This document shows, piece by piece, positions 48,055 through 60,811 of a stretch of DNA of 64,000 bases. A model generated the notes under the pieces. That model did no database searches. It had not been told where the DNA came from and saw nothing but the letters and a program-made list of their open reading frames with translations. Every line of letters starts with the position of its first letter. Position 1 is the first letter of the stretch. Made by a program: the position numbers and the translations under genes. Origin of the DNA: Cymbidium sinense (lineage: Eukaryota > Streptophyta > Magnoliopsida > Asparagales > Orchidaceae); contig CM038214.1 in the NCBI GenBank assembly GCA_021442155.1, forward strand, positions 24,887,808 to 24,951,807, in the 5' to 3' direction.

Positions 48055-48945
48055 ATGGTGTGAGCTCAAACTAACTATACAATATCATGCTAAACATATT
48101 ATAGTGTAAATTAACACACTATATTTATTTTAAAATATGATGTTATATTATAATTTGCAATAATATAATATATTATCTAACATTACACCTCATTAGAATC
48201 ATTTAAAAGGAACAAATAACAAAATTTTCTCAAAATATGAATAATGTTCATTTTGGATGTAAAATGTTATTTTTCTATTACAATTTTTGGTGTTGCTTCT
48301 TGTGTCTTTGTGAATTTGGCAAAATTCTTCCATCTCAACCTTCAAATTAACATTTTGTGAGTTTGACCCAATGTATTATAACAAAAGTAAAACATACTAA
48401 AATGTACAATAACATTTAGTAACACTCCACCACATTCAATATATGTGAAATTATATTATTATGTACATTATATTTTAATATGCTTTCATATATTATATTA
48501 TCTTGCAGTACACCTTAAAATAAATCACTTTAAGCAAAAACTTTATAAAATTTTGTTAAAAATTGAACCTTTATTTTGAATGCAAAATTCCATTCTTTTG
48601 ATTAAATGACACACCATAACAGACCCCCAATGATATTCCCTAAAGCTTATCTTAAATTTGGCCAAATCCCATCATCTCAGCCTATAAATTAGTATTTCTA
48701 TGAATTATACCATTACAAACTCTACTACTTCATACTATAACAAACTAAAATATGCTAAATAATAAGTAGTTATACACAATAGTATGTTATAATGCATGAT
48801 GTTACACTATGTTATGGCATCCTATATTATAATACATTATAACATATTATATTATATTATTTTGCATATCACATCACAAGGTATTGCTTAAGATAAAAAT
48901 CATAAAATTAGTCTAAATAATAAAATATTAGAAGTTATACACAAG
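48055..48945. repeat. AT-rich tandem repeat, period about 330-360 bp
   Basis: Two and a half or so diverged units. The landmark TATTATNTTATC/T-TGCA-like followed by CA/CACC lies near 48,171, 48,497 and 48,856. The text after it (AAATCACTTTAAGCAAAAAC.., AGAATCATTTAAAAGGAAC.., GGTATTGCTTAAGATAAAAATC..) and before it (TATTATAATGTA words, GGCAAAATTCTTCCATCTCA versus GGCCAAATCCCATCATCTCA) also pair. It has no telomere words. It may be the outermost part of the Tat insertion or a separate satellite. Confidence 0.62.
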
Positions 48946-51900
48946 GTTTAGGTTTATTTTTAGTTTATTTTATTTTATTTAGTTTAGCATTTAGGTTTAG
49001 GTTTTGGTTTTATTTATTTTAGTTTAGTTTATTTTAGTTTATGATTTGGTTTATTTTAGGTTTAGGTTTTCTTTTTAGTTTAGGGTTTGGGTTTTATTTT
49101 TATTTTTTTAGGTTTTATTTTTAGGTTTATTTTTTGGTTTAGGTTTTATTTAGTTTTATTTTAGGTTTATTTTATTTTTATTTTACATTTAGTCTTTATT
49201 TTATTTAGGTTTTTTATTTTTAGGCTTATTTTATTTTTTTAGTTTTGTTTAGGTTTTTATTTTTTATTTTATTTAATTTTTTAGGTTTAGGTTTTATTTT
49301 AGGTTTTTATTTTATTTTATTTATGTTAGGTATTTTTATTTATTTTATTTTTAGGATTTAGTTTATTTAGGTTAAGGTTTTTAGGGTTTATAATGTAGGG
49401 TTTAGTGTTTTTAAAGATTTAGGGTTTATGGTTTAGGGTTAAGTATTGTAGGTTTATGGTTTAGGGTTTAGGGTTTAGGTATTATTTTTTATTTTATTTA
49501 GGTTTTATATTTTATTTTAGGTTAAGATTTAGGTTTTATTTTATTTTTTTTGGTTTTTTTTATTTTTAGGTTTATTTTAGTGTTTAGGTTTTATTTTATT
49601 TTAGTTTAGTGTTCATTTTTATTTTATTTTATTTTTAGGTTTAGGTTTAGGTTTAGGTTTTAACTCTTATTTAGGTTTTTATTTTATTTTATTTTATTTA
49701 AGTTTAGGTTTTTTTAGGTTTTATCTAGTTTTGGTTTAAGTTGTTAGGTTTTAAGGTTTATGATTTAGGGTTTAGGATTTAGGGTTTAAGGTTTAGGGTT
49801 TAGGGTTTGGGGGTTTAGGGCTTAAGGTTGTAGGTTTTAGGGTTTAGGGTTTATGGTTTAAGGTTTAGGGTTTTAGGGTTTAGGTTTAGGTTTAGGATTA
49901 AGGTTTTTATGGTTTAGGGTTTATTTAGGGTTTAGGATTAAGGGTTTTAGTGTTTTAGGGTTTAGAGCTTAGGGTTTAAGGCTACTGCTTAAGGTTTAGG
50001 GTTTATGGTTTAGGGTTAGTTTAGGGTTTAAGGTTTAGTGTTTAGGGTTTTTTAGGGTTTAGGGTTTAGGATTTAGGGTTTAGGATTTATGGTTTTAGGT
50101 TTAAGGTTTAGGGTCAGGGTTTTTTATTTTAATTTATTTTAGGTTTAGGTTTAGGATTAAATTTTAGTTTATGTTTTTATTTTAATATTTTATATTATTT
50201 TATTTTAGTTTAAGTTCTTTTATTTATTTTATTATTAGGTTTTATTTAGTTCAGGTTTAAATTTTTAGCTTGTTAAGGTTTAGGGTTAATGGTTTAGGAT
50301 TTGGGGTTTAGTGTTTAGGGTTTAGGGTTTAGGGTTTCATGTTTAGGGTTTAGGTTTTTAGGTTTAGGGTATAGGGTTTGGGGTTTTTAGGGTTTAGGTT
50401 TAGAGGTTTAGGTTTAGGTTTAGTTTTATGGTTTAGGGTTTAGGTTTAGGGTTTTAAGTTTAAGTTTTAAGTTTAAGTTTAGGGTTTAAGTTTTAGGGTT
50501 TAGTTAGGTTTAGGTTTAGGGTTTTGAGTTAAGTTTAGGGTTAGTTATGGTTAGGTTTAGGGTTTATAGTTTAGGGTTTTAGGTTTTATTTAAGGTTTAG
50601 TTTGGGTTTATATTAGGTTATTTAGGGTTTAGGTTTAGGTTTAGGTTTTAAGTTTAGGTTTAGGTTTAGGTTTATTTTTAGGTTTATTTTTAGTTTTTAG
50701 CTTATTTTATTTTATGTAGTTTAAGGTTTAAGTTTAGTTTATTTTTAGCTTAGGTATAAGTTTTAGTTAAGGTTTTTATTATATTTTATTTTAAACTTAT
50801 TTTTAGTCTTTTTATTTATTTTATTTTTTAGGTTTTGTTTAATTTAGGTTATGATTTTAGGTTTTAAGGCTTAAGGTTTAGTACTTTTAAGGGTTTGGGT
50901 TTAGAGTTTAGTGATATAGGTTTAACATCTACAGTTTAGGGTTAGTTTTATGGTTTAAGATTTTGGGTTTTGGGTTTAGGGTTTATTTTTTTATTTTTAG
51001 GTTTAGGTTTAGGTTTTTATTTTATATTTTTAGGTTTAAGTTTTAGGTTTATTTTATTTTTATTTTATGTATAGTTTTTATTTTTATTTTAGTTTTTTAT
51101 TTTTAGGTTTATTTAATTTTTTTAGTTTAGTTTAGGTTTCTACTTATTTCCTTTTAGTTTAGTTTTTATTTATTTTATTTTATTTTATTTTTAGGTTTAG
51201 GTTTAGGTTTAGGTTTAAGTTTTAGTTTAGGTTTTTATTTCATTTTATTTTTTTATTTAGATTTAAATTTTTTCATTTATTTTATTTTTAGGTTTTATTT
51301 AGTTTAGGTATAAGTTTTTAGGGTTTAGGGTTTAGGGTTTAGGGTTTAGGGTTTAGGGTTTGAGGTTTAGGGTTTAAGGTTTAGGGTTTATGGTTTTACA
51401 ATTTTGGGTTTAGTGTTTCGGGTTTTGGGTTTTGGGTTTTAGACTATAAGGTTTAGGGTTGTAGGTTTAGGATTTAGGGTTTAGGGTTAGTTTTAGGGTT
51501 TGGGATTTAGGGTTAGGGCTTTTTTATTTATTATTTATTTTTTTTATTTTTATTATTTTAATTAAGTAAACTAGTATATTTAGGTTCAGTTAGTTTACTT
51601 TTTTTTATTTTATATTTTTATTTAGGTTTTTTTATTTTTATTTAGTTTATTTTATTTATTTTAGGTTTATTTATTTTAGTTTAGGTTTTTTATTTTAGTT
51701 TATTTTTTATGTTTAGATTTTTGTTTAGGTTTATTTTTACTTTAGTTTTATTTTTATTTTATTTTTACAGTTTAAGTTCTATTTTTTATTTTTAGGTTTA
51801 AGTTTAGGTTTTTATTTTATATTTTTAAGTTTAGATTTTATGTTTATTTTTAGGTTTTATGTTTTAGTTTAGGTTTAGATTTATTTTAAGTTTATTTTAT

Positions 51901-54900
51901 TTTATTTAGTTTAGGTCTAGGTTTAGGTTTAGCTTATTTTAGGTTTAGGTTTAGGTTTATTTTTTTTTTAGGTTTAGGTTATTTTTAGTTTGGGGTTTAG
52001 GTTTTATTTTTTATTTAATTTTAGGTTTATTTTTAGGTTTAAGTTTATATTTAGTTTTTAGGTTTATGTTTAGGTTTAGGTTTAGGTTTTAGTTTTGGTT
52101 TTTATTTAATTTTATGTTTTTATTTTATTTAGGTTTAGGTTTTTTCTATTTATTTTATTTTTAGGTTTATTTAGTTTAAGTTAAGGTTTAGGGTTGTAGA
52201 TTTAGGGTTAGTTTTGGGGTTCAGAGTTTATGGTTTAGGATTTAGGATTTAGGGTTTAGGTTTATTTTTTATTTTTATTTAGTTTAGTTTATTTATTTTT
52301 TATTTATTTACTTTAGTTTAGGTTTTTTTATTTTAGTTTATTTTTAGGTTTAGGTTTATGTTTATTTTTTAGTTTAGTTTATTTTATTTTATTTTTTAGC
52401 GTTAGGTTTTATTTTTTATTTTTTATGTTAGGTTTAAGTTTTTTTATTTTTTAGGTTTAGGTTTTAGGTTTTTTTATTTTTGGTTTATTTTTTTAGGTTT
52501 ATTTAATTTTAGGTTTATTTTATTTTTTAGTTTAGTCTAAATTTTAATTTATTTTATTTTAGTTTAGTTTTATTTCTATTTTATTTTATTTTTTAGGTTA
52601 GGTATAGGTATAGGTATAGGTTTAGTTTTTTATTTTATTTTATTATTTTATTTTATTTAGGTTTAGGTTTATTTATTTATTTTATTTTTAGGTTTTTTTT
52701 TAGTTTAGGCTTAAGTTTTTTAGGTTTTAGGGTTTATGGTTCAGGTTTTTGGGATTAGGGTTTAGGGTTTGGGGTTTAGGGTTTAGGGTCTAGGGTTGTA
52801 GGTTTTAGGGTTTAGAGTTTTATGTTTTGGGTTTTGGGCTTTGGGTTTTAGGGTTTTGGGTTAAGGGTTTAGGGTTAGTTTTAGTGTTTAGGGTTTACGA
52901 CTAGAGTTTAGGGTTAGTTTTATCAGTTAGAGTTTAGGGTTAGTTTTAGATTTTTTTTTAGATTCAGTAAACAAGTAGGTTTAGGTTTATTTAATTTATT
53001 TCTTATTTATTTTAGTTTATTTTATTTTTTATTTATGTTTTGTTATATTATATTTAATTTAGTTTATTTATTTTAGGATTATATATTTTAGTTTAGGTTT
53101 TTTATTTCAGTTTATTTTTTAGGTTTAGGTTTAGGTTTAGGTTTACTTTTTTATTATTATTTTATTTTTATTTTATTTTTTTGGGTTTATTTTTTTTTTA
53201 GTTTAGTTTTATTTTATTTTATTCTTTAGGTTTAGCTTTTATTTTTAAGTTTAGGTTTTAGGTTTTTATTTTAGGTTTATTTTTATGTTTTATTTCTTAG
53301 TTTAGATTTAGGTTTATTTTTAGTTTATTTTATTTCATTTAGTTTAGGTTTAGGTTTACGTATAGTTTATTTTATGTTTAGGTTTAGATTTACTTATTTT
53401 AGTTTAGATTTAGGCTTATTTTATTTTTATTTTAAGTTTAGGTTTGCTTTTTTAGTTTAGTGTTTAGTTTTTTTTAATTTAATTTTAGGTTTTATTTTTA
53501 AGTTTATTTTTTAGGTTTAGATTTTTATTTAGTTTTTATTTCATTTTATTTTAGGTTCATTTTATTTTTATTTTACGTTTAATATTTATTTTATTTAGGT
53601 TTTCCTATGTTTATTTTATTTTTTAGTTTAGTTTAGGTTTTTATTTATTTTATTTTAGTTTAGTTTTTATTTATGTTATATTTTATTTTTAGGTTTAGCT
53701 TTAAGTTTAGGTGTTTATTTTATTTTATTTTTTATTTTATTTAGTTTAGGTTTATTTATTCATTTTCTTTTAGGTTTATTTTGTTTAGGTTTAGGTTTTT
53801 AGGTTTTTAAGGTTTAAGGTTTAGGGTTTATGGTTTAAGATTTAGGGTTTAGGGTTTACGATTTAGGGTTTAAAGTTTTAGCTTTTAGGATTTAGGGTTT
53901 ATGGTTTAAGTTTTTGGGTTTTGGATTTTAGGATTTAGGGTTTAGTTTAAGGTTAGGGTTTAGGGTTTAGGGGTATGGTTTTTTAATTTTAAATTTTTTT
54001 AAATTAAGTAAAATAGTAGTTTAGGTTTATTTAGTTTAATTTTTATTTATTTCAGTTTATTTTAATTTTTTTTATTTAGGTTTTTTTTATTTTTATTTAG
54101 TTTAGTTTACTTATTTTAAGTTTATTTGTTTTAGTTTAGGTTTTTTACTTTAGTTTATTTTTTAGGTTTAGGTTTAGGTTTAGGTTTTTTTTTAGTTTAG
54201 TTTTATTTTTATTTGATTTTATAGGTTTAAGTTTTTATTTTACTTTTTTAGGTTTAGTTTTTAAGTTTTTATTTTATGTTTTGTTTTGGTTTATTTTTAG
54301 TTTATTTTATTTTATTTAGTTTGGGTTTAAGTTTTTTTTAATTTAGGGTTTTAGTTTTATTTTTAATTTATTTTTAAGTTTAGTTTTTTAGGTTTAGGTT
54401 TAGGTTTTTATTTTATTTTATTTTAGATTTATTTTTTTTTATTTTAGGTTTAGTTTTATTTTAGTTAGGTTTTAATTTTTAACTTATTAGGTTTTATTTA
54501 TTTTATTTTAGTGTAGTTTTAATTTTATTTATTTTCTTTTAGGTTTAGGTTTAGGTTTAGGTTTAGGTTTTAGTTTAGGTTTTATTTTATTATATTATAT
54601 TTTTTGGGTTAAGTTTATTAATTTTATTTTAGGTTTTATTTAGTTTAGCTTTTAGTTTTTTTGGCTTTTTTGGGTTTAGGGTTTAAGGTTACTTTAGGTT
54701 TCAAGCTTAGGGATTAGGGTTTGGGGTTTAGGGTTTAGGGTTTAGGGTTTAGGGTTTAGATTTTAGGGTTTAGGGCTTAGGGTTTAGGGTTTTAGGGTTT
54801 AGGGTTTACGGTTTAGGGTTTAGGGTTTAAGGTTGATGATTTTTAGGGTTTAGGGTATAGGTTTTTGGTTTAGGGTTCAAGTTTTAGTTTAGGATTTAGG

Positions 54901-54913
54901 ATTTTTTTTTGTT
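48946..54913 (+). repeat. Telomere-like satellite, block 10
   Basis: Resumes in mid-unit. TTTAGGG zones lie at 49.38-49.48, 49.74-50.12, 50.28-50.66, 50.85-50.98, 51.31-51.51 (six perfect copies from 51,317), 52.18-52.26, 52.72-52.95, 53.8-53.97 and 54.67-54.9 kb. Boundary motifs are at 51,560, 52,961 (altered) and 54,002. Parts around 50-50.7 kb are almost pure TTTAGGG/TTTAGG. No gene is seen. Confidence 0.92.
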
Positions 54914-55283
54914 TAATAGAGAACAAATTCAAATTCATCATTTCTTCTTTTGATTTCATCAAGTAACTAGTTTTCTAAGAGACAAGCGACATTGATAAAA
55001 ATGGGCACGCATAGAGCGGTCAAACCTTAGATAACTAGAACCATCTCTACTTATAAAGACATGGTTCCATAAACAATGATTGGATCGGCATTCATTAGTT
55101 TCTTTAGTTCCCATCGAGGCTGACTTCTTGCAGATCCACCATCATATCCTGATCTCTCCCTCTTCCATGCCACATGTAACCTATCGCTCTCGCCTCCATA
55201 ACTGCTTGCTCGACCACCTCCATATCCAACAACACCTCCAAGTCCCCCACCACCACTGTGATAATTATCGCCTCCACCTTAGA
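54914..55283 (-). pseudogene. GR-RBP 3'-end pseudogene (island H)
   Basis: The minus strand reads NYHSGGGGGLGGVVGYGGGR, then ASSYGGESDR, then SGYDGGS and, after a shift, DGN and the stop region. This is a clear Gly-rich tail of a plant GR-RBP. The Trp codon next to DGN is TAA here (TTA at the + strand in TTTCTTTAGTTCCC near 55,100), whereas island D has TAG. The RRM remnant seen in island E is shortened. The 3' UTR ends at AGAGAACAAATTC (54,918) after a T-run. Not functional. The + strand open frame at 55,080-55,298 (His/Leu-rich) is its antisense. Confidence 0.83.
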
Positions 55284-58200
55284 GTTTTTTATTCTTAGAG
55301 TTATTTTAACTTTTTAGTTTAGTTTAGCTTTATATTTATTATATTATAATTTATTTATTTTTAGGTTTAATTTACATTTTATTTTGTTTAGGTTTAAGTT
55401 TTTTATTTAGTTTAAGATTAGGTTTTTAGGTTTTTAGGTTTAGGGTTTAGGATTTAGGGTTTAGGGTTTAGGGTTCTAGGGTTTATGGTGTTAGGGTTTA
55501 TGGTTTAGGGTTAGGGTTTGAGGTTTAGGGTTTAGTGTTTAGGCTTTAGAGTTTAGGATTTTTAGTGTTTAGGGTTTAGGGTTAGCTTAGGGTTTAGCAT
55601 TAGTTTAGGGTTTTGGGTTTAAGGTTTAGTATTTTGGCTTTAGGGTTTTTAGGATTTTGGGTTAGTTTAGGGTTTAGGGTTTAGGGTTTTAGAGTTTAGG
55701 TTGGGGTTTTTTTATGATTTTGTTAGGTTAGTGTTTTGGGTTTAGGGTTTAGGGTTGTAAGTTTAGAGTTTAGGGTTTTATATTAGTTTTAGGGTTGAAG
55801 GTTTCGTGTCTAGGGCTTAGGATTTAAGGTTTAGTGTTTAAGGTTTTGGTTTTAAATTAAGTAAAATTGTAGATTTAGATTTATTTGGTTTATTTAGTTT
55901 ATTTTTATTTTTAATTATTGTTTAGGTTTTTTTAAGTGTTTAGTGTGTAGGATTTAAGGTTTTAGGGTTTATGCTTTAGGATTTAGGGTTTAAGGTTTAG
56001 ATTTTGGGTTTAGGGTTTAAGGTTTAGGGTTTAGAGTTTAATCTTTAAGGTTTAGGTTTTATAAGGTTTAGGGTTTAGTGTTTAGGATTAGGTTTAAGTT
56101 TAGTTTAAGGTTTAGGGTTTGAGGTTTTGGGTTATTTATTGTTTAGGGTTTAGGGTTTATAATTTAGGGTTTATGATTTAGGGTTTAGGTTTAGGTTTTA
56201 GGATTTAGAGTTTAGGGTTTATGGTTTATGGTTTACTGTTGGTGGTTTTAGGGTTTAGGGTTGTAGGGTAGGGTTAGTTTAGGATTTAGGATTTAGGGTT
56301 TAGGGTTTAAGGTTTTTAAGATTTAGGGTTAGTTTAGGGTTTAGGGTTTAAAATTATTTTAGGATTTAGGTTTAAGGTTTTGGATTTAGGGTTTCAGGTT
56401 TAGGATTTTAGGGTTTAAGGTTTAGGGTTTTGGATTTGTTTAGGGTTAGTTTTAGGGGTTAGGGTTTAGGGTTAGGGTTTATTTTATTTTTTATTTTTTA
56501 TTTTTTTATAGTTTATTTTTTATTTATTTTATTTCTTATTTTATTTAGGTTTATTTTATTTTTTATTTAGTTTGTTTATTTATTTTAGTTTATGTTTTTA
56601 TTTTGGTTTTAGGTTTAGGTTTAGGTTTACATTTATTTTTTTAGTTTAGTTTTATTTTTATTTAATTTTTTAGGTTTAGGTTTTATTTTTTTATTTTTAG
56701 GTTTAGGTTTAGGTTTTTATTATTTTTTTAGGTTTAGGTTTCAAGTTTTTATTTTAAGTTTACTTTTAGGTTTAATTTTAAGTTTAGGTTTAAGTTTATT
56801 TTTCTTTATTTTATTTTATTTAATTTAGGTTTAGGTTTTATTTTTTTTAGTTTATTTTATTTTAGTTTAAGTTTAGGTTTATTTTATTTTTAATTTAGGT
56901 TTAGGTTTTTTTTAGTTTAGGGTTTAGGTTTTATTTTTAATTTATTTTTAAGTTTATTTTTTAGGTTTAGGCTATTATTTAGTTTTTTTTATTTTATTTT
57001 AGATTTATTTTATTTTTTATTTTAGGTTTAGTTTTTATTTTATTTAGGTTTTTTATTTTTTAATTTAGCTTATGTTTTTATTTATTTTATTTTAGTTTAT
57101 TTTTTATTTTTTATTTTATTTTCTTTTTAGGTTTAGGTTTAGGTTTAAGTTTTATTTTAGCTTTATTTATTTATTATTTATTTTTTCTGGGAAAAGTTTT
57201 TTAGGTTTAGGATTTAGGGATTAGTGTTTAAGGTTTAGCATTTAGGGTTTAGGGTTTATGTTTTAGGGTTTAGGTTTTAGGATTTAGGGATTTTTATTTT
57301 ATATTTAGTTACTATTTTATTTTAGTTTATTATTTTTAGGTTGGCTTTATTTTTTAGTTTAGTTTAGGTTTATAGTTATTTTATTTTAATTTATTATTAT
57401 TATTTTATTTTATTTTATATTAGGTTTAGGTTTAGGTTTTTTATATTTTATTGTTTTAAATTTTTATTTTTTAAGTTTTTTTTATTTAGGTGGGATTATG
57501 TTTTAGGTTTTAGGTTTAGTTTAGGGTTATAGGGTTTATAATGGGTTTATGTTAATTTAGGGTTTAGGTTTAGTGTTTAGGATTTAGGGTTTTAGGGGTT
57601 TTTATGGTTTTAAAATTAGGGTTAGTTTAGGGTTTAGGGTTTTAGGTTTTAGGGTTTAGGTTTAGGGTTTATTGTTTTAGGGTTTAGATTGGGGTTTAGT
57701 TGGTTTAAGTTTATAGTTTAGGGTTTAGGTTTAGGGTTTAAGGTTTAGGTTTAGGGTTTAGGGTTTTGGGTTTAGGGTTTAAGTTTAGGGTTTAGTTTTA
57801 AATTAGTTTAGGGTTTTATAGTTTAGTTTAGGGTTTAATTTTAGAGTTTTAGTTTAGGTTTTAGGTTTAGGGTTTGTAGTTTAGGTGTAGGTTTAGGTTT
57901 AGGTTTAGGGTTAGTTTAGGGTTTAGGGTTTAGTGTTTATAGTTTAGTGGTTTTATTAGTATAGGTTTAGTTTATTTAGTTATTTTTTATTTTAGTTTAT
58001 TTTATTTTTTATTTTTTTATTTGTGTTTATTTTTTATTTTTAGGTTTAGGTTTATTATATTTTTTATTTATTAGGTTAGGATTATTTAGTTTTAGATTTA
58101 TAGTTTAGGATTTTTTAGGATTTATTTTATTTTGGGATTAGGTTTATAGTTTTGGGTTTAGGGTTAAAGTTTAGGTTTTTATTTATTTAGGGTTTAGGGT

Positions 58201-60540
58201 TTATGTTTAGGGTTTAGGTTAGGGTTTAGGGTTTAGTTTAGGATTTAGTGTTTAGGTTTATAGTTTATAGTTTTATATTTAGGGTTTAGGTTTTAGAGTT
58301 TAGGGGTTTTAGAGTTTAGGGTTTTTGGTTTTGGGTTAGTTTAGGATTTTGGGTTTAAGGTTTAGGGTTTAGGGTTTTAGGGTTTAGGTTTTAAGGTTTA
58401 GGTGTTTTTAGGGTTTAGGTTTAGGGTTTAGGGTTTAAGGATTAAGGCTGTATGTTTAGGGTTTAGGTTTTAGGATTTAAGGTTTAAGGTTTAGGGTTTA
58501 GGGTTTAGGGTTTAGGGTTTAGTTTAGAAGTTTAGGGTTTAAGTTAGGATTTATAGTTTTATAGTTTAGGGTTTAGGCTTTAATGTTTAAGTTTATTTTA
58601 TTTTCTTTTAGGTTTATTTAATTTTTATTTTATGTTTAATTTTAATTTTATTTAGGTTTTTTATTCATAGGTTTATTTTATTTTATAGTTTAGTTTAGGT
58701 TTTATTTAATTTAATTTAGTTTATTTTTATTAGTATATTTTATTTTATTTTTAGGTTTAGGTTTAGGTTTTAGTTTAGGTTTATTTATTTTATTTTATTT
58801 TGGTTTACATTTTATTTATTTATTACATTTTTAGGATTTATTTAGTTTAGGTTTAGGTTTTAGGGTTTAGGCTTTGGGGTTTTAGGGTTTAGGGTTGAAG
58901 GTTTAAAAATTTTTAGGGTTTAGGGTTTAAAGTTTAGGGTTTGGGGTTTGGGGTTTGGGGTTTTAGGGTTTAGGGTTTTTTTTAGGTGTTAGGGTTTAAG
59001 GCTAGGGTTTTGGTTTATTTTTTATTTGTTATTTATTATTTATTTTTTTAAAATTAAGTAGATGTTTAGGTTTATTAAATTTATTTTTATTTATTTTAGT
59101 TTTTTAATTTTTTATTTTATTTTGGTTTATTTTATTTTATTTTTTATTTAGTTTATTTTTATTTTAGGTTTATTTATTTTTTAGTTTAGTTTATTTTAGT
59201 TTATTTTTTTATGTTTAGGTTTACTTTTTTTTAGTTTAGTTTTATTTTTTTTTTATTTTTTTAAGTTTAGGTTTATTTTTTTTTTTTATTTTAGTTTAGG
59301 TTTAGGTTTATTTTATTTTTTTTAGGTTTAGGTTTAGTTTTATTTAGGTAGGTTTAGATTTCAAGTTTTTATCTTAGGGTTTTTTTGGTATTTTTTTAAG
59401 TTTAGGTTTAAGTTTATTTTTTTTATTTTATTTTATTTATTTTAGTTTAGGTTTATTTATTTTAGTTTAGTTTATTTTATTTATGTTTAGGTTTATTTTA
59501 TTTTATTTTAGGTTTAGTTTTTTACTTTAAGGTTTAGGTTTTTTATATTTTGTTTATTTTTGGGTTTATTTTTTTAAGTTTAGTTTATTTTATTTTATTT
59601 TAGTTTTATTTTATTTTTTATTTTAGTTTTATTTTATTTAGTTTTTTTTTAAGTTTAGGTTTTATTTATTTTATTTTAGTTTAGTGTAATTTAGGATTTT
59701 TATTTTTATGGTTTAGGTTTAGGGTTTAGGGTTTTAGATTTTAGGTTTAGGTTTAGGGTTTTATTTGGGGTTTAGGGTTTTTTTTTTTTGGGTTTATTTT
59801 TTAAGTTTAGGGCTTAGGTTTATTAGTTTTATTTATTTAGGTTTAGGATTTATTTAGGTTTAGGTTTATAGTTTTTTATTTTTTATTTTTTATTTTAGTT
59901 TATTTTTTTTTTAAGTTTAACTTTTATTTTATTTAAGTTTTATTTAAGTTTATTTTTAGTTTAGGTTTTATTTATTTTATTTTACTTTATTTTTATTAGT
60001 TTATTTATATTATTTTAGGTTTAGGTTTAGGTTTTGTTTATGTTTTATTTATTTTATTTTATTTTATTTAGGTTTTTATTTTATTTTATTTAGATTTATT
60101 TAGTTTAGGTTTTAGGTTTAGGTTTTGGGTTTAGGGTTTATTTTAATTTATGGTTTTTGGTTTAAGGTTTTGGGGTTTAGGATTTAAAGTTAAGTTTTAG
60201 GGTTTAGGGTTTAGGGTTTAGTGATTAACGTATAGGGTTTAGGGTTTATGATTTAGGGTTTAGGGTTTAGGATTTAGGGTTTTGGGTTTAGGGTTTAGGG
60301 TTTAGGGTTTAGGGTTTTATTTAGTTTAGGTTTAGGGTTTAGGGTTTATTAGAGTTTAGGGTTTAAGGTTTAGGGTTTAGGTTTAGGGTGTATTTTATTT
60401 TATTTTGGTTTATGGTTTAGTTTAGTGTTTAAGTTTAGGGTTTATTTAGGGATTTTATAGTTTAGGGTTTATTTTTTTAGGGTTTAGGTTTAGGTTTTTG
60501 GTTTATTATTTAGTTTAGGGTTTAGGGTTTTGGTTTTTTT
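55284..60540 (+). repeat. Telomere-like satellite, block 11
   Basis: Long TTTAGGG-rich stretches at 55.43-55.85, 55.93-56.48, 57.49-57.95, 58.05-58.58, 58.85-59.01 and 60.1-60.54 kb alternate with TTTTA zones. Boundary motifs are at 55,855 and 59,052, so the 1-kb rhythm is disturbed here. Around 56 and 57.5-58.5 kb the TTTAGGG zones are much longer than usual. No gene is seen. Confidence 0.92.
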
Positions 60541-60811
60541 AATAGAGAATAAAGTTATTTTTCTTCTTTTATTTATAGTATTTTTAGATAGATTGAGTTT
60601 AGAGCAAATCAAAATCTTAGATTAGAATTATTTGAAGACATAGTTTATAAGTAGAGTTCGATTTTTTAGGTTTCTAGTTTTATAGTGATCAACCATCATA
60701 TCTTTTTTTTAGTTTATAAGGTTTTAATCCATAACCACCACTACTTTGTTTAAGTTGATATAGGTTTTTATAGTGAGTTTGGGTTTATGATGTTCAGTCA
60801 AGGTTTATTCT
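60541..60811 (-). pseudogene. GR-RBP fragment (island I), strongly degenerate
   Basis: Anchors in the usual order are AATAGAGAATAAA, TTTTTCTTCTTTT, AGAGCAAATCAAAATC, TTTCTAGTTTTATAG (stop/Trp region), CAACCATCATATC, CATAACCACCACTACT and the right junction ATTCTTAGGG. Between anchors many words have become TTTAG-like. No frame survives. Confidence 0.68.

Noticed and set aside
54914..55283. Functional GR-RBP gene
   Set aside because: No island has a start codon, RNP1/RNP2 motifs or an unbroken frame. All begin inside the RRM end and carry lesions at the Trp codon.
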